A stretch of 64,000 nt of DNA from Clostridiales bacterium (GTDB lineage Bacteria > Bacillota > Clostridia > Oscillospirales > CAG-272). Position 1 is the first letter of the stretch, and each line of letters opens with the position of its first letter. Positions 54,567 to 63,277 of this stretch are shown piece after piece. Position numbers and translations under genes: made by a program. The stretch is from contig DULN01000006.1 in the NCBI GenBank assembly GCA_012840355.1, positions 69,514 through 133,513 of the forward strand, read 5' to 3'. The notes beneath the pieces were generated by a model. That model searched no databases and was not told the DNA's origin. It saw only the letters and a program-made list of their open reading frames with translations.

Positions 54567-55808
54567 TTGAAAATTTTAAATAAAGCATTATTATTACTTC
54601 TTTTCACGGCTGCTTTTGCATTTATTGTTTCATGCCAAAACTCCGGGGACATGCCGAATAACACTGATACCTCCGGTTTTGGCACAGAGCCGCAGCCGGA
54701 AACCGACGACATAATCGCGCCGGTGACCGAGCCGGAATCCGGCTCCGTAACCGAAGAGACGCAGCTGCCGGCACCCGATACCGAGCCGCCGAAGGAGCCA
54801 GATAAGCTTGAGCAGCTTCTTGCGGGTATGACGCTTGAAGAAAAGGTAGGGCAAATGTTTCTTGTCGGCTGCGACACAAAAACGGCGGAATCCGACGTGC
54901 GGGACTTTTACCTTGGCGGGCTGGTGCTGTTCGCCGCCGATTTTGAGGACCGCACAAAACAGCAGGCGGCTGAAACTATCGCCTCATATCAGGCGGCGGC
55001 TAAGGTCCCGCTAATCATCGCCGTCGACGAGGAAGGCGGGACGGTGGTGCGGGTAAGCAAATTCCCGCAGTATAGAGGTGAGCCGTTTGAAGCGCCGCAG
55101 GCTATATATGGGAGAGGCGGGCTGAACGCGCTGCTTTCCGACGTCGACGAGAAAACAAGCCTTCTCCGCTCGCTTGGCATAAACTGCAACCTTGCGCCGG
55201 TGTGCGACGTGTCGCTTGACCCCAAAAGCTATATATACCCGCGCACGCTCGGGCTAGACGGCAAAAAGACTGCCGAGGTAATATCCGCAGTGACGCTGAG
55301 GTATGTCGAGCTCGGAATGGGCTGCGTGCTCAAACATTTCCCGGGCTATGGCGACAACCTCGACACACATGAAGGCATATCGGTTGACCGCCGCGATTTT
55401 TCGGAACTTGAGAGGAGCGACCTTTTGCCGTTTGCCGCCGGCATACAGGCTGGCGCGGGAGCGGTGATGGTATCTCACAATATCGTGACCTCTATCGACC
55501 CCGATTACCCTTCGTCGCTCTCGCCGAAAGCATACGCGCTGCTGCGCGGGCAGCTTGGCTTTGAGGGCGTAATTATGACGGACGCGCTTGACATGGGCGC
55601 GATAGTGGAATTTGCGAAGGGCAGGGATGAAAGCCCCGCCGTGCTCGCAGTGCTTGCTGGCTGCGATATGGTTTGCATTAGCGATTTCAAAGAAGCTTAC
55701 TCCGAAGTTTTAGCCGCCGTGAAAGCCGGAAAGATACCCGTCTCGCGGGTCGACGAGTCGGTAATGCGTATATTGCGCTGGAAAGAATCTCTCGGGATTT
55801 TAGGTTAA
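54567..55808 (+). CDS. GH3 beta-N-acetylhexosaminidase-like lipoprotein (NagZ type)
   Basis: Lipoprotein glycosidase of 413 residues that probably trims N-acetylglucosamine from cell-wall muropeptides or chitin-like glycans outside the membrane. A signal peptide ends in the lipobox IVSC near residue 23, followed by a Pro/Glu/Thr linker (about 25-80). The single barrel domain contains IAVDEEGGTVVRV, the NagZ loop KHFPGYGDNLDTHEG with its catalytic His, and the nucleophile Asp in IMTDALDMGAI. It lacks the second GH3 domain, as expected for NagZ. The start is TTG 54567 with a weakly placed GGAG. Confidence 0.88.
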   Translation: MKILNKALLLLLFTAAFAFIVSCQNSGDMPNNTDTSGFGTEPQPETDDIIAPVTEPESGSVTEETQLPAPDTEPPKEPDKLEQLLAGMTLEEKVGQMFLVGCDTKTAESDVRDFYLGGLVLFAADFEDRTKQQAAETIASYQAAAKVPLIIAVDEEGGTVVRVSKFPQYRGEPFEAPQAIYGRGGLNALLSDVDEKTSLLRSLGINCNLAPVCDVSLDPKSYIYPRTLGLDGKKTAEVISAVTLRYVELGMGCVLKHFPGYGDNLDTHEGISVDRRDFSELERSDLLPFAAGIQAGAGAVMVSHNIVTSIDPDYPSSLSPKAYALLRGQLGFEGVIMTDALDMGAIVEFAKGRDESPAVLAVLAGCDMVCISDFKEAYSEVLAAVKAGKIPVSRVDESVMRILRWKESLGILG

Positions 55809-55848
55809 AATTTGAGCCTGCCGCTTTTAGCATAAGGGGGTAGCTCCC

Positions 55849-56838
55849 GTGAAGCGGATTGCGCCTTTAATTGTGGCTTTCGTTTCGGTTTTAACTTTTG
55901 CCTGCGCGCCAAAAAAACCGGTTAATGTAGACGAGCTTGTTAAAAAAGCCGAGTTTTCCGACGGTGAGATTGTGCTGCCCGAAGTTTGCCTCGATTCCGA
56001 CGACGCCGAGAAGGCGAATGAGGAGCTAAAAAAACTTTACGAGTCATGGCAGCAGTGGAGGTCTGAGGGCATAAATATCTCCTCATCATATGCTACCGCC
56101 CTGCGCAACGGTATTCTGTCGCTTCGCGTAATAGAAGCATTTAATGACGGCATAGTAGACGACAGCCGCTATTACACTTACATGTTTAATATAGAAAGCG
56201 GCAGGGCGATAAGCTACGGTGAGTTTTTGGAGCTTTTCGGCATAACTCAAGACCATGCCGAGTTTTATGTAATGCTCGCTTATGCGAAAGCCGCCTTTGA
56301 GTTGGGGTGGGATGACGAAAGTTTTTTGCCCTACCAGACGCTACGCGGCTCGATGTCGCAGACTAAAAGCAGCTTTGCCGACTCGGCGGAGAGCGAAGTT
56401 TTGTCGTATTTCTTCGATGAGACAGGCACCCCGTACGTTTCGGTGATGTTTATCACGCCGGAAGGTGCACAAGAGCGGGCGGTACCTCTTTTCCCGTCGG
56501 ACGACGCCTCGACGCTGCTTTTAGGGGATTGGCTGCTCGATGCCGGCGATGCGGTCTATAGGCTATCATTTGAAGCCGGAGGCAGGATGACGGCTAGAGT
56601 CACCGATGCCGAGGGATTAGAAATACAGTCTTTTTCGGCAAGTTACAAGGCGCGGCCCGAGGGTACGGAGCTTGTACTTGAGGTAACCGGGGAGATGGGC
56701 TCGTTTGAAGCAAGGCTATCAGGTACTTTTGTGTATCAGTTTATCGTATTGCCTGGCGATGGAGTGCCGCTTGCGCCCGGCGAGTACACATACGAAGAGC
56801 CAGAAAGAAGCATTACCGATTATTACGAAATATATTAG
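55849..56838 (+). CDS. Lipoprotein of unknown function
   Basis: 329-residue predicted lipoprotein starting with GTG 55849; the lipobox is TFAC, with Cys at about residue 19. I do not recognise the family. A helical N-terminal half (DAEKANEELKKLYESWQQWR, then SLRVIEAFNDGIVDD and SGRAISYGEFLELFG) resembles DUF3298-like secreted proteins, and the C-terminal half is strand-rich. It lies 40 bases after the NagZ-like gene on the same strand and is probably cotranscribed, suggesting a wall-associated role. Confidence 0.65.
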   Translation: MKRIAPLIVAFVSVLTFACAPKKPVNVDELVKKAEFSDGEIVLPEVCLDSDDAEKANEELKKLYESWQQWRSEGINISSSYATALRNGILSLRVIEAFNDGIVDDSRYYTYMFNIESGRAISYGEFLELFGITQDHAEFYVMLAYAKAAFELGWDDESFLPYQTLRGSMSQTKSSFADSAESEVLSYFFDETGTPYVSVMFITPEGAQERAVPLFPSDDASTLLLGDWLLDAGDAVYRLSFEAGGRMTARVTDAEGLEIQSFSASYKARPEGTELVLEVTGEMGSFEARLSGTFVYQFIVLPGDGVPLAPGEYTYEEPERSITDYYEIY

Positions 56839-56926
56839 CGTGACCCGGCTGCATCGGCGCTTTTAAAAATGTTGAAAATTTAAGTGTAACATACATCGGT
56901 TAGCAAAAGGACAGGAGTGATCGTTT

Positions 56927-58840
56927 TTGGCAATTGAGGAAAGGAACGAATCCGTCCGTACGGGCGGTATTTCTGTTGAAACGCAGCATATTTTCCCGAT
57001 CATTAAAAAGTGGCTATATTCTGAAAAAGAGATTTTCCTGCGCGAGCTGGTGTCAAATGCTTGCGACGCTATCACAAAGCTTAAAAGGCTAATATCGCTC
57101 GGCCATGTGCGCGATATAGAGGACAAGTTCAGGATTGACGTTTTACTTGACAAAGACGCGCGCACGATAACCGTTTCGGACAACGGCATCGGCATGACTG
57201 CTGAGGAGCTTGAAAAATATATCTGCCAAATTGCGCTTTCGGGCGCGGTCGAGTTTATAAGGCAGTACGAAGGCAAAGAGGGCGAAAATGCCTCCGGCAT
57301 AATCGGGCATTTCGGCCTTGGGTTTTACTCGGCGTTCATGGTTGCCGACACCGTCGAGATAATCACAAAGTCCTACACCGATGCTCCGGCGGTGCGCTGG
57401 GAGTGCAACTCCGAGGGAGAGTATAGATTTTACCCCTCAGACCGCACCGAGCGAGGCACGACGGTGATTTTGCATATAGTCGAGGACGAAAGCGAGTTCC
57501 TCTCGGAGTATAAAATACGCGACATCCTCGACAAATACTGCGCCTTCATGCCGGTGGAGATTTATTTTACAGATGTGTCAAAGAAAGAGGACACAAAAGA
57601 CCAAAAAGACGGCGAAAAGAAAGATGATGAGCCTGAAAAACCGATTAACGACACAAATCCGCTTTGGCTTAAAAACCCGTCCGATTGCACCGAAGAGGAA
57701 TATAAAGAGTTCTACCGCAAGGTATTCCGTGATTTCCGCGAACCGCTGTTTTATATACACATCAATGCAGACTATCCGCTTAACTTCCGCGGCATAATTT
57801 ATTTCCCGCAGCTACGTAACGAGTACGAAAACCTCGAAGGCCAAATAAAGCTATATTACAACCAGGTTTTCGTCGCCGACAACATAAAAGAAGTCATACC
57901 CGAGTACATGCTGATGCTGCGCGGCGTCGTCGACTGCCCCGAGCTGCCGCTGAACGTTTCGCGCAGCTACCTACAAAACGACGCGTATGTAAAAAAGATT
58001 TCGGCGCATATCGTAAAAAAAGTCGCGGACAAGCTAAACTCGCTTTTTACTACCGAGCGCGAGCGGTATGAAAAGCTCTGGAACGATATTAAGCTTTTCG
58101 TAGAGTACGCCTGCATCCGCGATAAAAAGTTCCTCGAACGCGTCAAAGACAACCTGCTTTTGCCGCTAACCGACGGCACTTTCAAAAGCATGTCCGAGTA
58201 TCTGTCAGACGCTAAAGAAAAGCATCCGAACACAATATACTACGCAACAAGCAAAACCGAGCAAGCCCAGTATATCTCGATGTACAATTCCGAGGGCATA
58301 GAGGTCGCGCTGCTCGACAAGGTGCTCGATACGAGCTATATACAGACGCTTGAGGATGAAAAATGGGACGGTCATACCATCCGGTTCGTCCGTGTCGACG
58401 CCGACATTGCCAAGGCGCTGAAAGGCGACGGCGAGGAGTATAAATCGGAAGCGCTCGAGAAGCTGTTTAAGAAAGTCAGCGGCAAGGACGACCTCAAGGT
58501 CACGTTCGAGGTGCTAAAATCCGACGTGCCGGCGATAATCAACCTTTCAGAGCAGTCGCGCAGGTTCGGCGACATGATGAAGCTTTACAGCATGTCGAGC
58601 GGCGAGCAGTTCGACGTCTTCGAAGAGGACATCACGCTTGTACTCAACTCAAAAAGCCAGGCGATCCGCAAGCTCGGCGAGCTTGCCGAAGCCGCCGGCG
58701 AGAATTTCTCCGAGGAGCAAATGACTTATGCCAAGCGCATTTATATGCTTGCGCTCATGGCTCAGCGCCGCCTGACCCCCGACGAGCTGCGCGAGTTCCT
58801 CGAGGACAGCTACAAACAGATTGAGAAGTCGCTTGCATGA
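56927..58840 (+). CDS. htpG: Molecular chaperone HtpG (Hsp90)
   Basis: ATP-dependent chaperone of the Hsp90 family, 637 residues. The N-terminal ATP lid region has LRELVSNACDAITKLKRL, VSDNGIGMTAEEL and IGHFGLGFYSAFMVAD; the middle domain has RGVVDCPELPLNVSRSYLQN with the catalytic Arg. A Lys/Asp/Glu-rich linker near residues 217-240 joins the first two domains. The start is TTG 56927 with AGGAG nine bases upstream. Its stop overlaps the next gene start by four bases. Confidence 0.97.
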   Translation: MAIEERNESVRTGGISVETQHIFPIIKKWLYSEKEIFLRELVSNACDAITKLKRLISLGHVRDIEDKFRIDVLLDKDARTITVSDNGIGMTAEELEKYICQIALSGAVEFIRQYEGKEGENASGIIGHFGLGFYSAFMVADTVEIITKSYTDAPAVRWECNSEGEYRFYPSDRTERGTTVILHIVEDESEFLSEYKIRDILDKYCAFMPVEIYFTDVSKKEDTKDQKDGEKKDDEPEKPINDTNPLWLKNPSDCTEEEYKEFYRKVFRDFREPLFYIHINADYPLNFRGIIYFPQLRNEYENLEGQIKLYYNQVFVADNIKEVIPEYMLMLRGVVDCPELPLNVSRSYLQNDAYVKKISAHIVKKVADKLNSLFTTERERYEKLWNDIKLFVEYACIRDKKFLERVKDNLLLPLTDGTFKSMSEYLSDAKEKHPNTIYYATSKTEQAQYISMYNSEGIEVALLDKVLDTSYIQTLEDEKWDGHTIRFVRVDADIAKALKGDGEEYKSEALEKLFKKVSGKDDLKVTFEVLKSDVPAIINLSEQSRRFGDMMKLYSMSSGEQFDVFEEDITLVLNSKSQAIRKLGELAEAAGENFSEEQMTYAKRIYMLALMAQRRLTPDELREFLEDSYKQIEKSLA

Positions 58841-59763
58841 CAGAAGATGAACTGAAGATTATTGCGGCAAACCTCTCGGCGCTGACCGACGAGGCGTCGT
58901 CGGTAATGGAGCGCAGGTTTGCCCATCTGTACGGGCTTGCGCGTGCGCTTGGCGGCGGGGAGCTTTCCGACGCGAAAAGGGGCGAGTACACTCGGCTGGT
59001 TGATGAGGTAGAAACACCCGGACGAAGTTCCGGGCAAGAGGGGGATTTCAGCCGGCTGCTCTTGCGCGCCGACCGGATTTCGCTCTGCAGCTTCATCTAT
59101 GAAAACCTCGGGGGGCGGCATGGCCCCCCATCGCCGGAGGAGCTTTTGGGGATAGAAGCGCCGCCGGACGAGGATGTTCCGAACCGCGTCTGCTACCTTC
59201 ACAACTTCTTTACCGACAAGGCATTTAGCATATTTGCGGATGCGCTTGAGGGCTTAACGGTTAGCTATGCGCCGGATTTTACAGGTGTTTGCGAGGAAGT
59301 CTATTACGGTCGCGCGAAATACTGCATTTTGCCGACGGAAAACTCGGCTGACGGCATGCTTTCGGGCTTTAGGGCGCTGGTCGGCAAATACGAGTTGAAT
59401 TATGTGCTGACTTGCGACGTGCTGGCGCAAGACGGCGAGTCATTCACGCGTTTTGCTCTGCTGCACCGCGGGATTATGCAGCCGCCTACCGTTTTGGGCG
59501 AGCGTGTGTTTGAGTTTACGGCGAGCTTTGACCCCGGCGGCGCGACGCTCCCCGACGTGCTCGACGCGGCAAGCTCGTTTGGGCTTGTGCTGCGCCATAT
59601 AAACATGCTGCCCGCATCATTCAGCGGCCGCAGCGGCATGTTCGATTTGGCGTTCACATACGGCGACATGGAAAAGCTTGCAAAGTTTTTAGTGTTTTTA
59701 TCGCTAGAGCTGCCCCAGTTTGAAGCGCTTGGGCTTTATACGCATCTTAGCAGTGGAGAGTAA
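58837..59763 (+). CDS. Prephenate dehydratase-like protein with ACT-like end
   Basis: 308-residue protein whose middle resembles the periplasmic-binding-type fold of prephenate dehydratase: RVCYLHNFFTDKAFSIFADA, CILPTENSADGMLSGF and GESFTRFALLHRG, with the Thr-Arg-Phe of the dehydratase motif. The C-terminus (LVLRHINMLPASFSGRSGMF) resembles an ACT domain. The N-terminal 110 residues are helical and unassigned. It overlaps htpG by ATGA, an unusual partner, and no aromatic amino acid genes are near, so a regulatory or altered function is as likely as true dehydratase activity. Confidence 0.55.
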   Translation: MTEDELKIIAANLSALTDEASSVMERRFAHLYGLARALGGGELSDAKRGEYTRLVDEVETPGRSSGQEGDFSRLLLRADRISLCSFIYENLGGRHGPPSPEELLGIEAPPDEDVPNRVCYLHNFFTDKAFSIFADALEGLTVSYAPDFTGVCEEVYYGRAKYCILPTENSADGMLSGFRALVGKYELNYVLTCDVLAQDGESFTRFALLHRGIMQPPTVLGERVFEFTASFDPGGATLPDVLDAASSFGLVLRHINMLPASFSGRSGMFDLAFTYGDMEKLAKFLVFLSLELPQFEALGLYTHLSSGE

Positions 59764-59765
59764 AC

Positions 59766-59804
59766 AAAGCTCCCGTTCAGCGCATATGCTGATACGGGAG
59801 CTTT
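59766..59804 (+). terminator. Hairpin terminator after the htpG unit
   Basis: AAAGCTCCCGT pairs with ACGGGAGCTTT and the stem continues inward with TCAGC/GCTGA, starting two bases after the stop; the trailing T run is weak. Confidence 0.6.
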
Positions 59805-59942
59805 GATTATGGGCGGCGACAAATTGCGCACAACTTGCAGTCGCCGCAATATAATGTAAATAGCGGAACATATCCGCCGTATGTAAATATCCGGACCCCG
59901 TCCAAAACAATCCGGCAATTTAAAGATAAGGTGGTTAACATA

Positions 59943-60278
59943 ATGGGCCATTATCATAGAGGTTGCTCGTGTTGCGGCACCAGAGGTGTCGGCGGAGCGT
60001 ACGATCGTTACGATAAAGGCGATGTTGGCGGAGCGTACGATCGTTGCCAAGGCAGTGTTGGCGGAGTGTACGATAAGTACGATGTCGCCGGCACTTCGTA
60101 TGGAGGCTGCAGGAGTGTAGGCGGTGCATACGATAGGAGATGCGGCTGCGGTTACGATGGCTATGGCAATGTGGGCGGCGCATATTACCCCCGCAGAAAG
60201 TGCTGCATCTGCTATTTGGTTGAACCGGTCACGAACTTCTTGAGATGCCTCTTCAGCTGCAACAGGCGCTGCTACTAA
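59943..60278 (+). CDS. Cys-rich VGGAYDR-repeat protein
   Basis: 111-residue protein starting at ATG 59943 behind AAGGTGG at 10 bases; a longer frame from 59835 lacks a ribosome site. It has 13 cysteines and five VGG[AV]Y units (VGGAYDRYDK, VGGAYDRCQG, VGGVYDKYDV, VGGAYDRRCG, VGGAYYPRRK), rich in Gly, Tyr, Arg and Asp, ending in CCICYL and RCLFSCNRRCY. No signal peptide is visible. I do not recognise a family. Composition resembles cross-linked spore coat or crust proteins, which fits a spore former, but metal binding or a modified peptide are alternatives. A TATAAT at 59850-59855 could be its -10 box. Confidence 0.65.
   Translation: MGHYHRGCSCCGTRGVGGAYDRYDKGDVGGAYDRCQGSVGGVYDKYDVAGTSYGGCRSVGGAYDRRCGCGYDGYGNVGGAYYPRRKCCICYLVEPVTNFLRCLFSCNRRCY
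59984..60190 (+). repeat. In-frame tandem repeats of the Cys-rich gene
   Basis: Five imperfect units spaced 33-60 bases; the first two share GGCGGAGCGTACGATCGTT exactly, showing recent duplication at DNA level. Confidence 0.75.
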
Positions 60279-60294
60279 TTAAAACGTAGTATCT

Positions 60295-60324
60295 AGGCGG
60301 TCGGACTCCGGCCGCCTTTTCTTA
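60295..60324 (+). terminator. Terminator of the Cys-rich gene
   Basis: AGGCGGTC pairs with GGCCGCCT (one G-T pair), followed by TTTCTTATTT. Confidence 0.85.
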
Positions 60325-61653
60325 TTTGGTTTTACCCGCCGCCTCGTCAAGCATCCGGCGCACCTCGGAAGGTTCGCCGCCTGCCCTTTTTATAATGTCG
60401 CTCACGGTATCGTAGCCGAGCTGGGGGACATAAGACGCGGCAAAAGCGAGCGATTTTTCAAGAAGCTCTCTGCACCGATCTTGATCAGGCGTAAGCAGCT
60501 CGACGCATTTTTCGCGCAGTATGCTCGCCGCGCGCTCGAGAAGGTGCAGGCTCTCAAGCAGAGAGTCTGCGATAAGCGGCATAAATGCGTTGAGCTCAAA
60601 CTCGCCGTGCGCAGCCGCAAGCGTTATTGCAGTGTCGTTTGCGATGACCCGCATCGCAATTTGCATCACGCACTCAGGTATGACTGGATTGACCTTGCCC
60701 GGCATTATGGAGCTTCCGGCTTGCAGCGGCGCGAGCCTTATCTCGCCAAGCCCGCCGCGCGGACCGGAGTTCATAAGCCTTAGGTCGCCAGATATTTTCA
60801 TAAGGTTTACTGCCATAGATTTGAGCAGCCCCGACACCTCGACGAATACGTCGCAGTTTTGCGTCGGGTCCATCGGGTACTCAGCTGCGGCAAGCCCGTA
60901 GCCGGTAAGCTCCCTCAGCTTTTCAATGACGAGGAACCTATACCTTTTATCCGTCGCAGTCGAGGTGCCTACGGCAGTGCCGCCGAGGTTGACCTGCCTG
61001 AGCCGTTCCTCGACTTTGTAAAGCCGCCACCTGTCGCGCGAGATTGCCTGGGCATATGCGCCGAACTCCTCGCCAAGCGTTATCGGCACCGCGTCCATCA
61101 GCTCGGTGCGCCCGAGCTTTTTTATATCACCGTATTTGTTCTCGCATACTTGAAGCGACTCTTGCAGCTTAGCGCATGCTTCCGACAGCCGGCGCAGCTC
61201 GCCAATTGCGGCTATACGGAGCGCGGTTGGGTATACGTCATTTGTCGATTGCCCGCGGTTGACGTCGTCGAGCGGGTGAATGTAGCTGTAGTCCCCGTAC
61301 GGCTTGCCGCAAAGCTCAAGCGCTATATTCGCGATAACCTCGTTGACGTTCATGTTGGTCGATGTGCCCGCGCCGCCCTGCAGCGCATCGACAACAAATG
61401 CTTCATCGGTCCCGCCGGCGATGACTTTGTCGCAAGCGGCGGCGATAGCCCGATAAATATCCGCGCGCTCCTTGTCAAGCTCGGCATGCGCGAGCGCCGC
61501 CGCTTTTTTAACTGTGGCAACGGCGCGAATAAGTTTTATGTTGGTTTTACGGAAGACGACCGGAAAGTTTTCGGCGGCGCGCAGCGTGTGTATGCCGTAT
61601 AGGGCGTCGCTTTCAATCTCCCTATCTCCAAGCAGGTCATGCTCAACTCTCAT
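60322..61653 (-). CDS. aspA: Aspartate ammonia-lyase
   Basis: Fumarase/aspartase superfamily lyase that deaminates aspartate to fumarate. The 443 residues contain LQGGAGTSTNMNVNEVIANI, HPLDDVNRGQSTNDVYPTAL, LGRTELMDAVPITLGEEFGA and the signature GSSIMPGKVNPVIPE. Aspartase is preferred over fumarase because such lyases are often found among hydrogenase maturation genes in Clostridia, and hydF lies on the same strand just upstream. Length is slightly below the 465-470 typical of aspartase. Activity on another amino acid or fumarate is possible. Confidence 0.88.
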   Translation of the reverse strand: MRVEHDLLGDREIESDALYGIHTLRAAENFPVVFRKTNIKLIRAVATVKKAAALAHAELDKERADIYRAIAAACDKVIAGGTDEAFVVDALQGGAGTSTNMNVNEVIANIALELCGKPYGDYSYIHPLDDVNRGQSTNDVYPTALRIAAIGELRRLSEACAKLQESLQVCENKYGDIKKLGRTELMDAVPITLGEEFGAYAQAISRDRWRLYKVEERLRQVNLGGTAVGTSTATDKRYRFLVIEKLRELTGYGLAAAEYPMDPTQNCDVFVEVSGLLKSMAVNLMKISGDLRLMNSGPRGGLGEIRLAPLQAGSSIMPGKVNPVIPECVMQIAMRVIANDTAITLAAAHGEFELNAFMPLIADSLLESLHLLERAASILREKCVELLTPDQDRCRELLEKSLAFAASYVPQLGYDTVSDIIKRAGGEPSEVRRMLDEAAGKTK

Positions 61654-61685
61654 ATAATCACCTTTAAGATATAGTGATTTTTATA

Positions 61686-61714
61686 TTGACAACTTAACTC
61701 TAATGTAATAAAAT
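61686..61714 (+). promoter_or_regulatory. Promoter of the frameshifted lipoprotein
   Basis: TTGACA (61686-61691), 17 bases, TAAAAT (61709-61714). Confidence 0.8.
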
Positions 61715-61772
61715 TTAGGTAAGGATGTATTATTGCGGATAATAGGATTATTTATGGGAGGGCGCCCAATAT

Positions 61773-63232
61773 ATGTATAAAAGGTTCTTTTGCGTTGCGA
61801 CTTTATTTGCTATAGCCGCTCAGCTTGCAGCTTGCTCGAAACCCGCCGAAGAAGTAAAGCAACCGGTTGTGGTAGAAACAACTGCTCAAACGGAAGAAAC
61901 GGAAGAAGTATTCCCCCATGAACCAATGGATTTTGAGGGCATTTGTTCTACGTTATAGTCGACCAAGAAAATGTTAACACCCTCGACATTGAAGACTTTG
62001 ACATCACCGAAGAAAACGGCGAAGTATTAAACGACGCGGTTTTCCGTCGCAACCTTGAAGTCAGTGAAAGGTTCAACGTCAAATTCGGCTCGTATCACTC
62101 GACAAACATTACGGCAGACGTTGACAAAGTCGTCAAAGCCGGCACGAACGACTACGACGCATTTATGCCGCGCCTGATGAACGCCGCTACGATTGCGACA
62201 AACGGCTACGCGCACGAGCTGACCGGGCTTAAATACCTAAGCCTTGACAAACCTTGGTGGGACGTTAACACAACGCACGACCTCAGCATAGGGAATATGC
62301 TTTACATAATCGCGGGCGACATCTTCTACAAGCATTATGACGGCACCCCTATGATGCTGTTCAACAAGAGGATTATCACGGATTTTAACTTGGAGAACCC
62401 GTATGAGCTGGTTTACAACAACGAGTGGACGATTGACAAGTTTAATGAAATGGCGAAAGCCGCAACGCATGACCTAAACGGCGACGGCAAGATGGACAAA
62501 GACAACGATTTGTATGGTTTGAGCACCCAAGCTGACTATTTGACCTCGATGCTTAACGGCTGCGGGGTAAAATTCGTCGAGAAAGACGAAAACGACTTCC
62601 CGTACTCCGCCATCAACACCGAAAAAGCGGTAACGGTAATAGACAAAATCCTTGAGCATTACGCGAACTACTCATGGTGCATACACCGCGACGCTGCTGC
62701 GGCTTCGCTTTCGCAATTCTGGGTATTCCCAAACGGCCATTCGCTATTCTTCTGGAGCCTCGCCCGCTTTATAAACCTTGGGCTGCGCGACATGGAAGAC
62801 GAGTTCGGCATACTCCCGATACCAAAATACGAATCAAAGCAGAGCCGCTACTACCACACGCTGAACAATTGGCACGCATACACTTACGTTTTGCCCATCA
62901 CAACGCCCGCTGACGAAATCGACCGCACGGCGTACATATCCGACGCGCTCGCCTATTATGGAAGGAAGTATATACTGCCGGCGTATTACGACATCTGCCT
63001 TACGAGGAAATATGTCCGCGACAACGAATCTTCGGCGATGCTTGATATCATCTTCACGTCGACTGTTTACGATCTTGGAACGGTATTTAATTTCGGGACG
63101 TTTGTATACCATCTCGAACAGCTCATCCAGAAGAATTCCATACAGCTCGCCTCGACTTACGCGAAGCTCGAAAAAAGGATAAACAAAGATATAGATAAAA
63201 TCATCGAGACATTTATCGAGCTGAAGAAATAA
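61773..63232 (+). pseudogene. Solute-binding lipoprotein, frameshifted
   Basis: Paralogue of the lipoprotein at 3024-4493. The first frame (61773-61958) has GGGAGGG, a signal peptide, the lipobox QLAAC and a Thr/Glu-rich linker. The second frame (open through 63232) holds the binding domain with DLNGDGKMDKDNDLYG, SLDKPWWDVN, DEFGILPIPKY and YILPAYYDICLTRKYVRDNE. The frames meet in the GGG run near 61937-61939; adding one G gives DFEGHLFYVIVDQEN, which aligns with DGYVFRVYSRDD in the paralogue. Promoter, ribosome site and terminator are intact and there is only one lesion, so a sequencing error or a very recent mutation is likely. Confidence 0.85.
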
Positions 63233-63272
63233 AAGAACTGTGGCAGGACTAAGCCTTGCCGCAGTTCTTTTT
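63231..63272. terminator. Convergent terminator
   Basis: AAAAGAACTGTGGCA pairs with TGCCGCAGTTCTTTT (one G-T pair) between the lipoprotein and hydF. Confidence 0.88.
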
Positions 63273-63277
63273 GTACC

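Noticed and set aside
59984..60190. CRISPR-like repeat array
   Set aside because: Repeats are short, imperfect, in frame and without unique spacers of constant length; they encode the VGGAYDR units. No cas genes are present.
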